Source: Prolixibacteraceae bacterium
Lineage (GTDB): Bacteria; Bacteroidota; Bacteroidia; Bacteroidales; Prolixibacteraceae
Direction: 5' to 3'
DNA length: 5,158 nt
Assembly: GCA_014380255.1 (NCBI GenBank)
Contig: JACMKG010000294.1
Coordinates: 1 to 5,158 of the forward strand
Numbering within the stretch: position 1 is the stretch's first letter; each line of letters starts with the position of its first letter. The notes under the pieces were generated by a model that did no database searches, was not told where the DNA came from, and worked only from the letters and a program-made list of their open reading frames with translations. Of the stretch, positions 1-5,158 are shown piece after piece. Position numbers and translations under genes: made by a program.

Positions 1-37
1 ACATGGTTTATCGGTTCCACTTATTGGCTATTGATTA

Positions 38-56
38 TTGAGTATTCGATATTCAA
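38..56. repeat. Short imperfect palindrome upstream of the CAP gene
   Basis: The 19 bases TTGAGTATTCGATATTCAA form an imperfect palindrome: TTGA pairs with TCAA and TAT with ATA, with one G-T pair and a small centre. It lies 48 bases before the first start codon in AT-rich DNA with a repeated TTGATTATTGAG flavour. It could be a remnant of the short AT-rich intergenic repeats common in this phylum, an operator, or a terminator stem of a gene left of the window. There is no adjoining T-run and the match is short, so chance is possible. Bases 1-103 otherwise show no gene and no convincing TAnnTTTG promoter box. Confidence 0.3.
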
Positions 57-103
57 AACAAGCAATGAAATGAATAATTGTAAAGTAAAAAGGAATCTAA
101 CAG

Positions 104-784
104 ATGCAAAATATACTGATCATACTATTTGTAACACTATTCGGAATTGGTTCCGGTGAATTGAAACCCAAGGATAAGGACAAAGCCTGGCCTGAGGAAT
201 TGAATACAGCCATTAGGGCAGGTTATATGAGTGAATTGGAACAGGAGGTTATTCATGAGCTTAACAAAGTCAGGAGTAACCCTAAACGCTATGCTGAGCA
301 ATACATGGAAGAGCTCCGGTCGGCCTTTAAAGGAAAGCTTCTTACTTTTGAAGGACAAATTCCCATTATGACCCAGGAAGGCATTCATCCACTGGAAGAA
401 TGCATCAAAGTGCTGAAGAAGACCCCTCCACGCCCCCTCCTTCAACCAGCTAAAGGATTATCGAAAGCAGCATCTGAACTGGTGCAGGATCAGCAAAGGA
501 ACGGTGGTATAGGACATATTTCCAGTAAAGGAGCCAACCCACAAAAACGTATCGAGAAATACGGGAAATGGGATATCTGTGCCTCAGAAGATATTTCTTA
601 CGGGGATTTCGATGCCAGGCAAATTGTAATTGCACTGCTTATTGATGACGGAGTACCCGGCAGAGGCCACCGTGAGAATATTCTGAGCCCCTGTTCCCGT
701 TTTGCCGGTGCGGCCAAAGGTTCTCACCCTACTTATAAGTCCATGTGCGTAATTGATTACGCAGGGTCTTATCAATCCAAATAA
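104..784 (+). CDS. Exported CAP (SCP/PR1-like) domain protein
   Basis: This 226-residue protein has a hydrophobic N-terminus (residues 1-18, cleavage plausible after GIGSG), so it is probably exported; there is no positively charged n-region and no clear lipobox. Residues about 46-222 fit the CAP/SCP superfamily: a first helix with EVIHELNKVRSNPKRYAE, then GHISS, then CASEDISYG, then GRGHRENILSP, and a final MCVIDYAG strand. The four residues that usually form the CAP cleft are all visible: His138, Glu162, His189 and Glu191. Cys100, Cys159, Cys197 and Cys215 could form disulfides. ATG 104 is the first possible start, because a TAA lies in frame at 98-100, and AGGA at 91-94 is a weak ribosome site about 9 bases upstream. 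Bacterial CAP proteins are secreted or periplasmic with mostly unknown ligands, so the family call is firm but the function is not. The gene probably shares a transcript with the outer-membrane gene starting 2 bases downstream. Confidence 0.9.
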   Translation: MQNILIILFVTLFGIGSGELKPKDKDKAWPEELNTAIRAGYMSELEQEVIHELNKVRSNPKRYAEQYMEELRSAFKGKLLTFEGQIPIMTQEGIHPLEECIKVLKKTPPRPLLQPAKGLSKAASELVQDQQRNGGIGHISSKGANPQKRIEKYGKWDICASEDISYGDFDARQIVIALLIDDGVPGRGHRENILSPCSRFAGAAKGSHPTYKSMCVIDYAGSYQSK

Positions 785-786
785 AT

Positions 787-1995
787 ATGAATGGTCAGGA
801 AAAAGGCATAGGCAAAGGCAGGTGGCCAGCAGAAAAAGACATCCTGCTGTTGCTGATCCTTTTTTCCTGGATGCCAAAGCAAGCTTATGTGCAGGAAAGC
901 AAAGTCACATTGAATGGCTATGTCAAAAACCTGTACATGTATTATTCTCCTGAAACAGCTATTCCTGAAAGCGAGTTGAATTACCTATGGACCAACAATG
1001 TGCACAACAGGCTTAATTTCAAATGGTACAGCACCTCAAAATTGACCACCGTAATTGAAATGCGCAACCGGCTGATCTTTGGCAACCTGGTCGAGAACTT
1101 TCCCATCTACAAAGAGACTGTTGATGTTGATTATGGGTTAATGGATCTCTCTTGGATCGTGGCAGAAGAGGATTCATGGTTCATGCACACGATGATCGAT
1201 CGGTTCTATCTTGATTATTCTTCAGGTAAATGGCAAATCACTGCCGGGCGCCAACGCGTGAACTGGGGTGTCAACCTGGTATGGAACCCCAATGATATCT
1301 TCAACACTTTTTCTTATTTTGATTTCGATTACGAGGAGCGCCCGGGTTCCGATGCCATTCGTGTTCAGTATTACACGGGAGTTACCTCATCAGCCGAGCT
1401 GGTATATAAGCCTGAGAGCAATCATGCAGGATCAACCATTGCGGGCATGTACCGTTTTTCGAAGTGGGATTACGACTTTCAATTCCTGGGTGGGCAGGCC
1501 GGTAATGACTGGGTTGTTGGCGGGGGCTTTTCAGGCGATATAAGGGGCGCAGGCTTCCGGGGTGAGCTCACACACTTTGAACCCCGGAAAAGTGTCTCAG
1601 AAAGAGCTACAGTAGCCTCTTTGTCGGCAGATTATACTTTTTCAAGCGGTTGGTATATCCACAGCAGCGTTCTTTATAACAGCACGGGTAAAACGGGTAA
1701 GTCAGGAGGAATGAATGTTCTATTCAATCCTGATTTATCGGCCAAACAACTATCCTTTGCCCGTTATTCTGTCTTCGGACAAGTCTCCAGGCCCATCACT
1801 CCTCTATTCACAGGCAGCGTTTCAGGGATTGTGAACCCGTCGGATCATTCCTTTTATGTGGGCCCATCTCTCAGCTATTCGCTTCTTAGTAACCTTGAAC
1901 TGATGCTCACCGGTCAGCTGTTCTTTGGAGAGCAGGGAACTGAATTTGGTGATATTGGGCAGATTGCTTTTGGACGGCTTAAGTGGAGCTTTTAA
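787..1995 (+). CDS. Predicted outer-membrane beta-barrel protein
   Basis: The 402-residue product begins with a charged 18-residue n-region, then a hydrophobic core (ILLLLILFSW, residues 19-28) and a plausible cleavage near AYVQ/ES at 36-37, so it should enter the Sec pathway. The mature part is rich in alternating aromatic strands (for example LNGYVKNLYMYYS, FYLDYSSGKWQITAGRQRVNWG and WDYDFQFLGGQAG) and ends in RLKWSF. A terminal Phe is the usual signal for barrel insertion into the outer membrane. The segment at 150-196 (GRQRVNWGVNLVWNPNDIFN, then DYEERPGSDAIRVQYY) is the most distinctive and recalls porin-like or DUF1302/alginate-export-like barrels, but I cannot assign a family from memory. 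No earlier or better start is visible and there is no Shine-Dalgarno site. The ATG lies 2 bases after the CAP gene stop in another frame, so translational coupling is likely. Substrate unknown. Confidence 0.85.
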   Translation: MNGQEKGIGKGRWPAEKDILLLLILFSWMPKQAYVQESKVTLNGYVKNLYMYYSPETAIPESELNYLWTNNVHNRLNFKWYSTSKLTTVIEMRNRLIFGNLVENFPIYKETVDVDYGLMDLSWIVAEEDSWFMHTMIDRFYLDYSSGKWQITAGRQRVNWGVNLVWNPNDIFNTFSYFDFDYEERPGSDAIRVQYYTGVTSSAELVYKPESNHAGSTIAGMYRFSKWDYDFQFLGGQAGNDWVVGGGFSGDIRGAGFRGELTHFEPRKSVSERATVASLSADYTFSSGWYIHSSVLYNSTGKTGKSGGMNVLFNPDLSAKQLSFARYSVFGQVSRPITPLFTGSVSGIVNPSDHSFYVGPSLSYSLLSNLELMLTGQLFFGEQGTEFGDIGQIAFGRLKWSF

Positions 1996-2033
1996 TCGCT
2001 ATCAATTCTCAGCAAGTACTTCCTGATTATTAA

Positions 2034-2055
2034 GCTATTTACCCCATGGTAAAGC
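2034..2055. terminator. Possible hairpin between convergent genes
   Basis: TTTACC (2038-2043) and GGTAAA (2048-2053) form a 6-bp stem around CCAT. Two GC pairs could extend it beyond a TA bulge. It sits in the 67-base gap between the outer-membrane protein stop and the response regulator stop, where termination is needed in both directions. Neither side has a clean T-run, so this is a weak candidate and may be fortuitous. Confidence 0.25.
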
Positions 2056-2062
2056 AAATGGG

Positions 2063-2779
2063 TTACAAAAAATTCTTATCCAGGTATTCCTGAAATTTGT
2101 CTTTGTATTGATCGCTAACAGGTATATATATTTTGCCAAACAGGATGCGGCTTCGTTCAATGGTTTCAATTCTTTCAAGATTCACTATAAATGAACGATG
2201 TACCCGCATGAATTTATCTTCAGGTAGCTTTTGTTCCATCGATTTAATAGAATTGAGTGACAGAATAGGCTTGTCATCTCCTACAATAAAAACTTTGATG
2301 TAATCTTTCAAGCCCTCGATATACAGGATATCATTGAAATTGATTCTCCTAATTTTGTATTCTGATTTGAGGAACAAAAACTGACTGTTAGCTTCAAGGA
2401 TTGGTAATGCATGGGATTCCAATTCCACCTGTTTATGTGCTTTCCCGGCAGCTTTCAGAAATTCCTCATAACTGAAAGGTTTTAGTAGATAGTCGATCGC
2501 ATTTAATTTATAGCCTTCCAGTGCATACTTTTCATAGGCCGTGGTAAAGATGATTTTGGGTGCTGCTTCAAGGCTACGTGCAAATTCGATTCCTGTCAGG
2601 TCGGGCATTTGTATGTCCACAAAGATCAAGTCTGCTGATTGTGAAGATAGAAAATCGATGGCGTCCAGCGGGTTATCGAATGCCCCGACCAGTTCCAGAT
2701 ATGGGGTCTTGCTGATATAATCGCTCACCAGCCGAAGAGCAAGAGGTTCATCGTCGATGGCAATGGTCCTTAGTTTCAT
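2063..2779 (-). CDS. LytTR-family response regulator
   Basis: The 238-residue cytoplasmic transcription regulator has a receiver domain at residues 1-120 and a LytTR DNA-binding domain at about 133-236. Receiver landmarks are all present: acidic pair Asp9-Asp10, phospho-acceptor Asp55 in FVDIQMPDLTG, Thr79-Thr80 and Lys100 in LLKPF. The LytTR domain shows FLFLKSEYKIRRI, DILYIEGLKDYIKVF and the typical FMRVHRSFIVNLERI. The start ATG overlaps the TGA of the upstream kinase gene (ATGA), so the pair is co-transcribed and probably translationally coupled. Family members bind paired direct repeats upstream of targets as phosphorylated dimers. Targets cannot be read from this window; the neighbouring ABC exporter is a guess. 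It matches the AlgR/LytT/YehT type and has ordinary length. Confidence 0.95.
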   Translation of the reverse strand: MKLRTIAIDDEPLALRLVSDYISKTPYLELVGAFDNPLDAIDFLSSQSADLIFVDIQMPDLTGIEFARSLEAAPKIIFTTAYEKYALEGYKLNAIDYLLKPFSYEEFLKAAGKAHKQVELESHALPILEANSQFLFLKSEYKIRRINFNDILYIEGLKDYIKVFIVGDDKPILSLNSIKSMEQKLPEDKFMRVHRSFIVNLERIETIERSRILFGKIYIPVSDQYKDKFQEYLDKNFL

Positions 2780-3876
2780 ACCCTGGGATTTGTGATCGTA
2801 ATAGAAAGCCGGACATTAAAAGCATCTGCCTCTTTTTCAATATTTAATTCATGCTGCCCGGGGAATAACAGGTGAAGACGCTTGCGTACATTTTCCAGCC
2901 CTATTCCCGAATGTTGCATATCATGGTTCGAAGTAACTTTGGCTATGCTATTTTGAGTGATGAAGTGAATGTTACCCTTATCAATGCTCATTCCTATTTT
3001 TATAAAAGAGGGTTCGCGGTAACTGACTCCATGTTTAAATGCATTCTCAATAAAAGGGACAAACAGTAGTGGAGCGATGGTAAAATCAGTGAAATCATTA
3101 GGAAAGTCAACCACTAGTTCAACCTTCGAACTTAAGCGTAGCTTCATTAAATCAATGTAATTGTTCATGAATTCTATCTCATGACTCATCAAGGTTCCTC
3201 CCTGCTCAGATTCATAGAGCAGATAACGCATCAGCTTTGATAATTTAAGTACCGACTCCTGGGCTGTCTTTCCATCAATGCCAATGAGGGAATAAATATT
3301 ATTCAAAGTGTTGAAGAAAAAATGGGGACTCACCTGGTTTTTCAAAAAGGCAAGTTCAGAGTTCAGCTTTTCCTTTTCCAGTTCCTTTTGTTTTTTCTCA
3401 TTCTCTTTAAGCTTTTCCATTACCCCCAGCCCCATAGCAAAACCGGAGATTAAAACAGAAGCCAGCACGTGATTAAAGAATCCGAACAACCGAAAGGCAG
3501 GCAATTCATCTTTACCCGTGGCTCTTTTATATGCTTCAGCAAATTTAGCATCACGAACAGGATCAATGAGGATATAATCATTAATCAGAGTACTCATTCC
3601 ATAGGTGAACAGAATCAGGCCTATAAGTATAAGCAAATAAAGGACTTTCTTATTTTGAAGGAAATAGCGGGGAATCAGCCATAGGTAACCAGCATAAAAA
3701 ATGAAAATAGCTGAAAAGGTATGCACATAAAACTCATATAAACGATGCTGATCACCTTCACCAAACACGGAACTCAGATACAGGGGAATGATAATAACAA
3801 TCATAAGACCAACGACATGAATCGCCATTTTGATCTTTTTATCAGATAGGAGTAAAGGTTTCAGCATTAAATTCAT
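2776..3876 (-). CDS. LytS/YehU-like sensor histidine kinase
   Basis: The 366-residue inner-membrane kinase has four likely membrane segments (about 18-35, 50-68, 78-98 and 130-152), then a charged coiled coil (153-180, rich in KEKxKELEKEK). A His_kinase domain (PF06580 type) follows, with phospho-acceptor His185 in QVSPHFFFNTLNNIYSLI. An HATPase region follows, with an N-box at FVPFIENAFKHG (Asn278) and a G-box at SGIGLENVRKRL (323-334). The H-box reads SPHFFFNT where most relatives have NPHFLFNT, a mild variant. With short loops and no periplasmic sensor domain, it probably senses through its membrane segments. It should phosphorylate the response regulator encoded immediately downstream, whose start overlaps its stop by 4 bases. 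The ATG at 3876 has no Shine-Dalgarno site, as is usual in Bacteroidetes; Met4 is an alternative start. The ligand is unknown. Confidence 0.94.
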   Translation of the reverse strand: MNLMLKPLLLSDKKIKMAIHVVGLMIVIIIPLYLSSVFGEGDQHRLYEFYVHTFSAIFIFYAGYLWLIPRYFLQNKKVLYLLILIGLILFTYGMSTLINDYILIDPVRDAKFAEAYKRATGKDELPAFRLFGFFNHVLASVLISGFAMGLGVMEKLKENEKKQKELEKEKLNSELAFLKNQVSPHFFFNTLNNIYSLIGIDGKTAQESVLKLSKLMRYLLYESEQGGTLMSHEIEFMNNYIDLMKLRLSSKVELVVDFPNDFTDFTIAPLLFVPFIENAFKHGVSYREPSFIKIGMSIDKGNIHFITQNSIAKVTSNHDMQHSGIGLENVRKRLHLLFPGQHELNIEKEADAFNVRLSITITNPRV

Positions 3877-3883
3877 TTTACAT

Positions 3884-3891
3884 CAAAGATA
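3884..3891 (-). promoter_or_regulatory. Possible -7 promoter box for the kinase-regulator operon
   Basis: Read on the - strand this is TATCTTTG, an exact fit to the Bacteroidetes -7 consensus TAnnTTTG. It ends 7 bases before the kinase ATG, so transcription would start almost at that codon and leave nearly no leader; Met4 could then be the real start. No clear TTG-type -33 element lies about 20 bases upstream. A single 8-base degenerate match is weak evidence. Confidence 0.3.
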
Positions 3892-3953
3892 AAATTATAA
3901 GTAATCTATCGTCTAGCCTTCTGGAAAACAATGGTAACAAAGGCTTATGGTTC

Positions 3954-3977
3954 TAATAACGTGAGTTCGATGTAAGT
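3954..3977 (+). repeat. Left inverted end of the MITE-like element
   Basis: This copy matches the reverse complement of 4224-4247 at 21 of 24 bases. Mismatches are at 3956, 3961 and 3972. The inner 16 bases (3962-3977, TGAGTTCGATGTAAGT) differ from the other copy at only one base. Similarity stops abruptly on the inner side, as expected for discrete element ends. Confidence 0.75.
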
Positions 3978-3997
3978 ATCGTTATTTTTGAAGTTCG

Positions 3998-4061
3998 AGT
4001 AGCAAAGTGCCTGAGTACCTGAGTACCTGAGTGACAAAGTGACAAAGAGATAAAGTGCCTA
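3998..4061 (+). repeat. Left array of eight 8-bp tandem repeats
   Basis: Eight consecutive octamers run without gaps. Most begin AGT, and the units are of two kinds: AGTRCCTG (units 2-4, and the last as AGTGCCTA) and AGTGACAA (units 5 and 6). Units 1 (AGTAGCAA) and 7 (AGAGATAA) are diverged. The 8-base period breaks any reading frame, so it is not coding. Two exactly duplicated neighbours (units 3-4 and 5-6) suggest expansion by slippage. Confidence 0.8.
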
Positions 4062-4159
4062 TTTAATACAGAACACTGAGCATATACTCCTTTTCAGAGA
4101 AAATAGATTTTGTAATCATCTAAAAATCAAAAAGGTAAAACTTATCTTTCTTATGTATT

Positions 4160-4207
4160 CAGGCACTTTGTCACTAAGGTACTTAGGCACTAAGGCACTC
4201 AGGCTCT
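4160..4207 (-). repeat. Right array of six 8-bp tandem repeats, inverted
   Basis: Read on the - strand, six gapless octamers follow the same consensus as the left array: five of the AGTRCCTN kind (one reading AGAGCCTG) and one AGTGACAA. From the outside in, the order of kinds resembles the left array minus two units: several CCTN units, then AGTGACAA, then a final AGTGCCTG. The inner ends AAAGTGCCT (4053-4060 region) and AGGCACTTT (4161-4169) are perfect complements, so the two arrays can pair in register. Confidence 0.8.
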
Positions 4208-4223
4208 TTATCAAACCACATGC

Positions 4224-4247
4224 ACTTATATCGAACTCAGGTTAATA
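4224..4247 (-). repeat. Right inverted end of the MITE-like element
   Basis: The reverse complement carries TGAGTTCGATATAAGT (4239 down to 4224), one base different from the left end, and similarity continues outward to 4247. It begins 16 bases beyond the last octamer of the right array, while the left end is 20 bases from its array, so the arrangement is close to symmetrical. Confidence 0.75.
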
Positions 4248-4282
4248 AGAATCTATTTTGAAGAAATTTATTTCAGAAGAAT

Positions 4283-4358
4283 AAAACCGCATCCTTAAGC
4301 TGCCGCTGAAACGAACAGCCCGGCTGGTATTACCCAGACTCAAAGGATGCTGGTTTTT
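4283..4358 (-). terminator. Branched palindrome after the ABC permease: terminator, structured RNA or REP-like repeat
   Basis: The arms 4283-4296 (AAAACCGCATCCTT) and 4343-4357 (AAGGATGCTGGTTTT) pair over 14 bp with one bulged T at 4351. Between them are two further hairpins: GCC-GCTG (4302-4308) with CAGC-CC-GGC (4316-4324) around AAACGAA, and CTGG with CCAG (4324-4337) around TATTAC. The result is a three-way junction. On the - strand it starts about 50 bases after the permease stop and ends in GGTTTTATT, so it can act as its terminator; the + strand side also ends in a T-run (4354-4358). The branched design is more elaborate than an ordinary terminator, so a conserved RNA or dispersed palindromic repeat is also possible. 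Confidence 0.55.
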
Positions 4359-4408
4359 CTTCACCAATCTAACTAAATTTCCAGGGCTCACACCCCTTAG
4401 AAATATCT

Positions 4409-5158
4409 TTATTCGTACCGAAGGGCATCAATGGGGTTCAGGCTGGCGGCCTTTCTGGCAGGATACCATCCAAAGAAGATGCCAATTGCCGAGCATACCA
4501 AAAACGACACCACGACCGATTGGGTCATTATAACCACCGGCCATCCCATTAGTGAACCAACCACTGAACTGATCAGGTACCCAAACAGAATTCCAATTAC
4601 ACCTCCAGAAACACTTAGCATGGTTGATTCGATGAGAAACTGCATCAGGATATCGCGCCCCTTGCCACCTATGGACATGCGAAGGCCGATTTCACGCGTA
4701 CGTTCGGTTACCGAAACATACATGATATTCATGATGCCTATACCTCCCACCAACAAGGAAATGCCTGCAATGGCGCCCAGTAAAGTCGTTAAGATATCAC
4801 TAATGGAAGTAAACGTTTTTACCAGCTCTGATTGCGACATTACTCGAAAGTCATCGTCCTCCGGATTGGTAATTTTATGCTGTTTACGCATCACTTCCTG
4901 TAATTGACTTATAGCCTCATCTGTCCGCTCTTCGCTGACTGCCGAGGTGTATATTCCCTGAATATAGTCAATGGCCAGGAACCGTCTCTGGACCGTTGTA
5001 TAGGGAGCAATCAGCATGTCATCCTGATCCTGACCAAAAGAATTCTCCCCTTTATCGCTTAGTACTCCTATGATTTTAATGGGAGTATTCTTAAACCGAA
5101 TGGTCTGCCCGATCGGATCGACCCCTTTGTCAAAAAGCTTCTCCACAACTGTCTGCCC
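4409..5158 (-). CDS. MacB/FtsX-type ABC transporter permease, C-terminal part
   Basis: About 249 C-terminal residues are visible. The frame stays open to the right edge (GQTVVEKLF before the GTG at 5146), so the gene starts outside the window and that GTG is internal. The first part (GQTVVEKLFDKGVDPIGQTI, then IKIIGVLSDKG and the ISQLQEVMRKQH region) matches the periplasmic MacB_PCD domain. The rest is the FtsX domain: three membrane helices around LTTLLGAIAGISLLVGGIGI, MLSVSGGVIGILFGYLI and VVSFLVCSAIGIFFGWYP. The cytoplasmic segment SVTERTREIGLRMSIGGKGRDI between the first two helices has the family's coupling motif, and the C-terminus NPIDALRYE is typical. Such proteins work with an ATPase and an adaptor to move substrates such as peptides, lipoproteins or antimicrobials across the envelope. 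Whether an ATPase domain is fused is not visible. It lies upstream of the kinase-regulator genes on the same strand. Confidence 0.92.
   Translation of the reverse strand, partial: GQTVVEKLFDKGVDPIGQTIRFKNTPIKIIGVLSDKGENSFGQDQDDMLIAPYTTVQRRFLAIDYIQGIYTSAVSEERTDEAISQLQEVMRKQHKITNPEDDDFRVMSQSELVKTFTSISDILTTLLGAIAGISLLVGGIGIMNIMYVSVTERTREIGLRMSIGGKGRDILMQFLIESTMLSVSGGVIGILFGYLISSVVGSLMGWPVVIMTQSVVVSFLVCSAIGIFFGWYPARKAASLNPIDALRYE

Larger units (their letters stand above)
3954..4247. repeat. MITE-like non-coding element with inverted ends and nested octamer arrays
   Basis: This roughly 294-base intergenic segment is bounded by 24-base inverted repeats, identical at 21 of 24 positions, sharing the core TGAGTTCGATRTAAGT. 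Inside each end lies an array of 8-bp units, and the two arrays face each other in inverted orientation (3998-4061 and 4160-4207) around an AT-rich centre (4062-4159) in which I see no gene. Single strands could fold into one long hairpin. TAATAA occurs directly at both edges (3954-3959 and 4243-4248) and may be a target duplication, although it overlaps the palindrome and is AT-rich. There is no open reading frame of note, so if mobile it would need a transposase in trans. It separates the ABC permease from the kinase-regulator operon. A regulatory or transcribed structured RNA role is an alternative. Confidence 0.7.

Noticed and set aside
584..877. A 97-codon open frame on the - strand across the CAP/barrel junction.
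   Set aside because: It overlaps two well-supported + strand genes and shows no domain or plausible upstream signals.
3983..3990. TATTTTTG on the + strand fits the Bacteroidetes -7 consensus TAnnTTTG.
   Set aside because: It points into the repeat arrays with no + strand gene ahead, and such a degenerate match is expected by chance in AT-rich DNA.
3998..4207. CRISPR array, because of two sets of regularly repeated units.
   Set aside because: Units are 8 bp and directly abutting with no spacers, the two sets are inverted, and no cas gene is visible.
4324..4343. On the - strand CTGGGTAATACCAGC resembles the P5 hairpin of the TPP (THI) riboswitch.
   Set aside because: The other conserved parts (CTGAGA, ACCC, the P4 strands and GCGTAGGGA) are missing, and it lies downstream of a transporter stop rather than in a leader. 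The match is a 4-bp stem with a similar loop.
4431..4907. A 158-codon open frame on the + strand.
   Set aside because: It is antisense to the permease gene, which has clear family motifs over the same stretch; the antisense product is low-complexity and matches nothing recognisable.
5144..5146. GTG as the start of the permease gene.
   Set aside because: The frame continues to the window edge with residues (GQTV) that match the family just before it, so the GTG is an internal Val codon.

Overview
The window looks like a chromosomal segment from a Bacteroidetes (Bacteroidota) bacterium. This is inferred from protein family content (a CAP-domain secreted protein, a Bacteroidetes-type outer-membrane barrel, a LytS/YehU-like kinase with a LytTR regulator, and a MacB-type permease), from the near absence of strong Shine-Dalgarno sites, and from AT-rich intergenic DNA with short repeats. 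No species is claimed.

Layout. Bases 1-103 are a short upstream region with one small palindrome. On the + strand, 104-784 encodes an exported CAP (SCP/PR1) domain protein. Two bases later, 787-1995 encodes a predicted outer-membrane beta-barrel protein, so the two are probably one transcription unit. This pair converges on a two-component system on the - strand: a sensor histidine kinase (3876 down to 2776) whose stop codon overlaps the start of its LytTR response regulator (2779 down to 2063) by 4 bases. Further upstream on the same - strand, a MacB/FtsX-type ABC transporter permease enters from the right edge and ends at 4409; its N-terminal part is outside the window.

The 532-base gap between the permease and the kinase (3877-4408) is the most unusual part. 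It holds (i) a MITE-like non-coding element at about 3954-4247, bounded by 24-base inverted repeats (21/24 identical). Inside these are two arrays of 8-bp repeats in opposite orientation, eight units on the left and six on the right, around an AT-rich centre. It also holds (ii) a separate 76-base imperfect palindrome at 4283-4358 that folds on paper into a long closing stem with two internal hairpins. This is either the permease terminator, a structured RNA or a REP-like repeat.

Functional reading (inference). The kinase-regulator pair may sense a cell-envelope signal and could be linked to the MacB-type exporter just upstream, a common neighbourhood in this phylum. The CAP protein and barrel would act in the periplasm or outer membrane or at the cell surface. 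No tRNA, rRNA, CRISPR array or transposase gene was seen.
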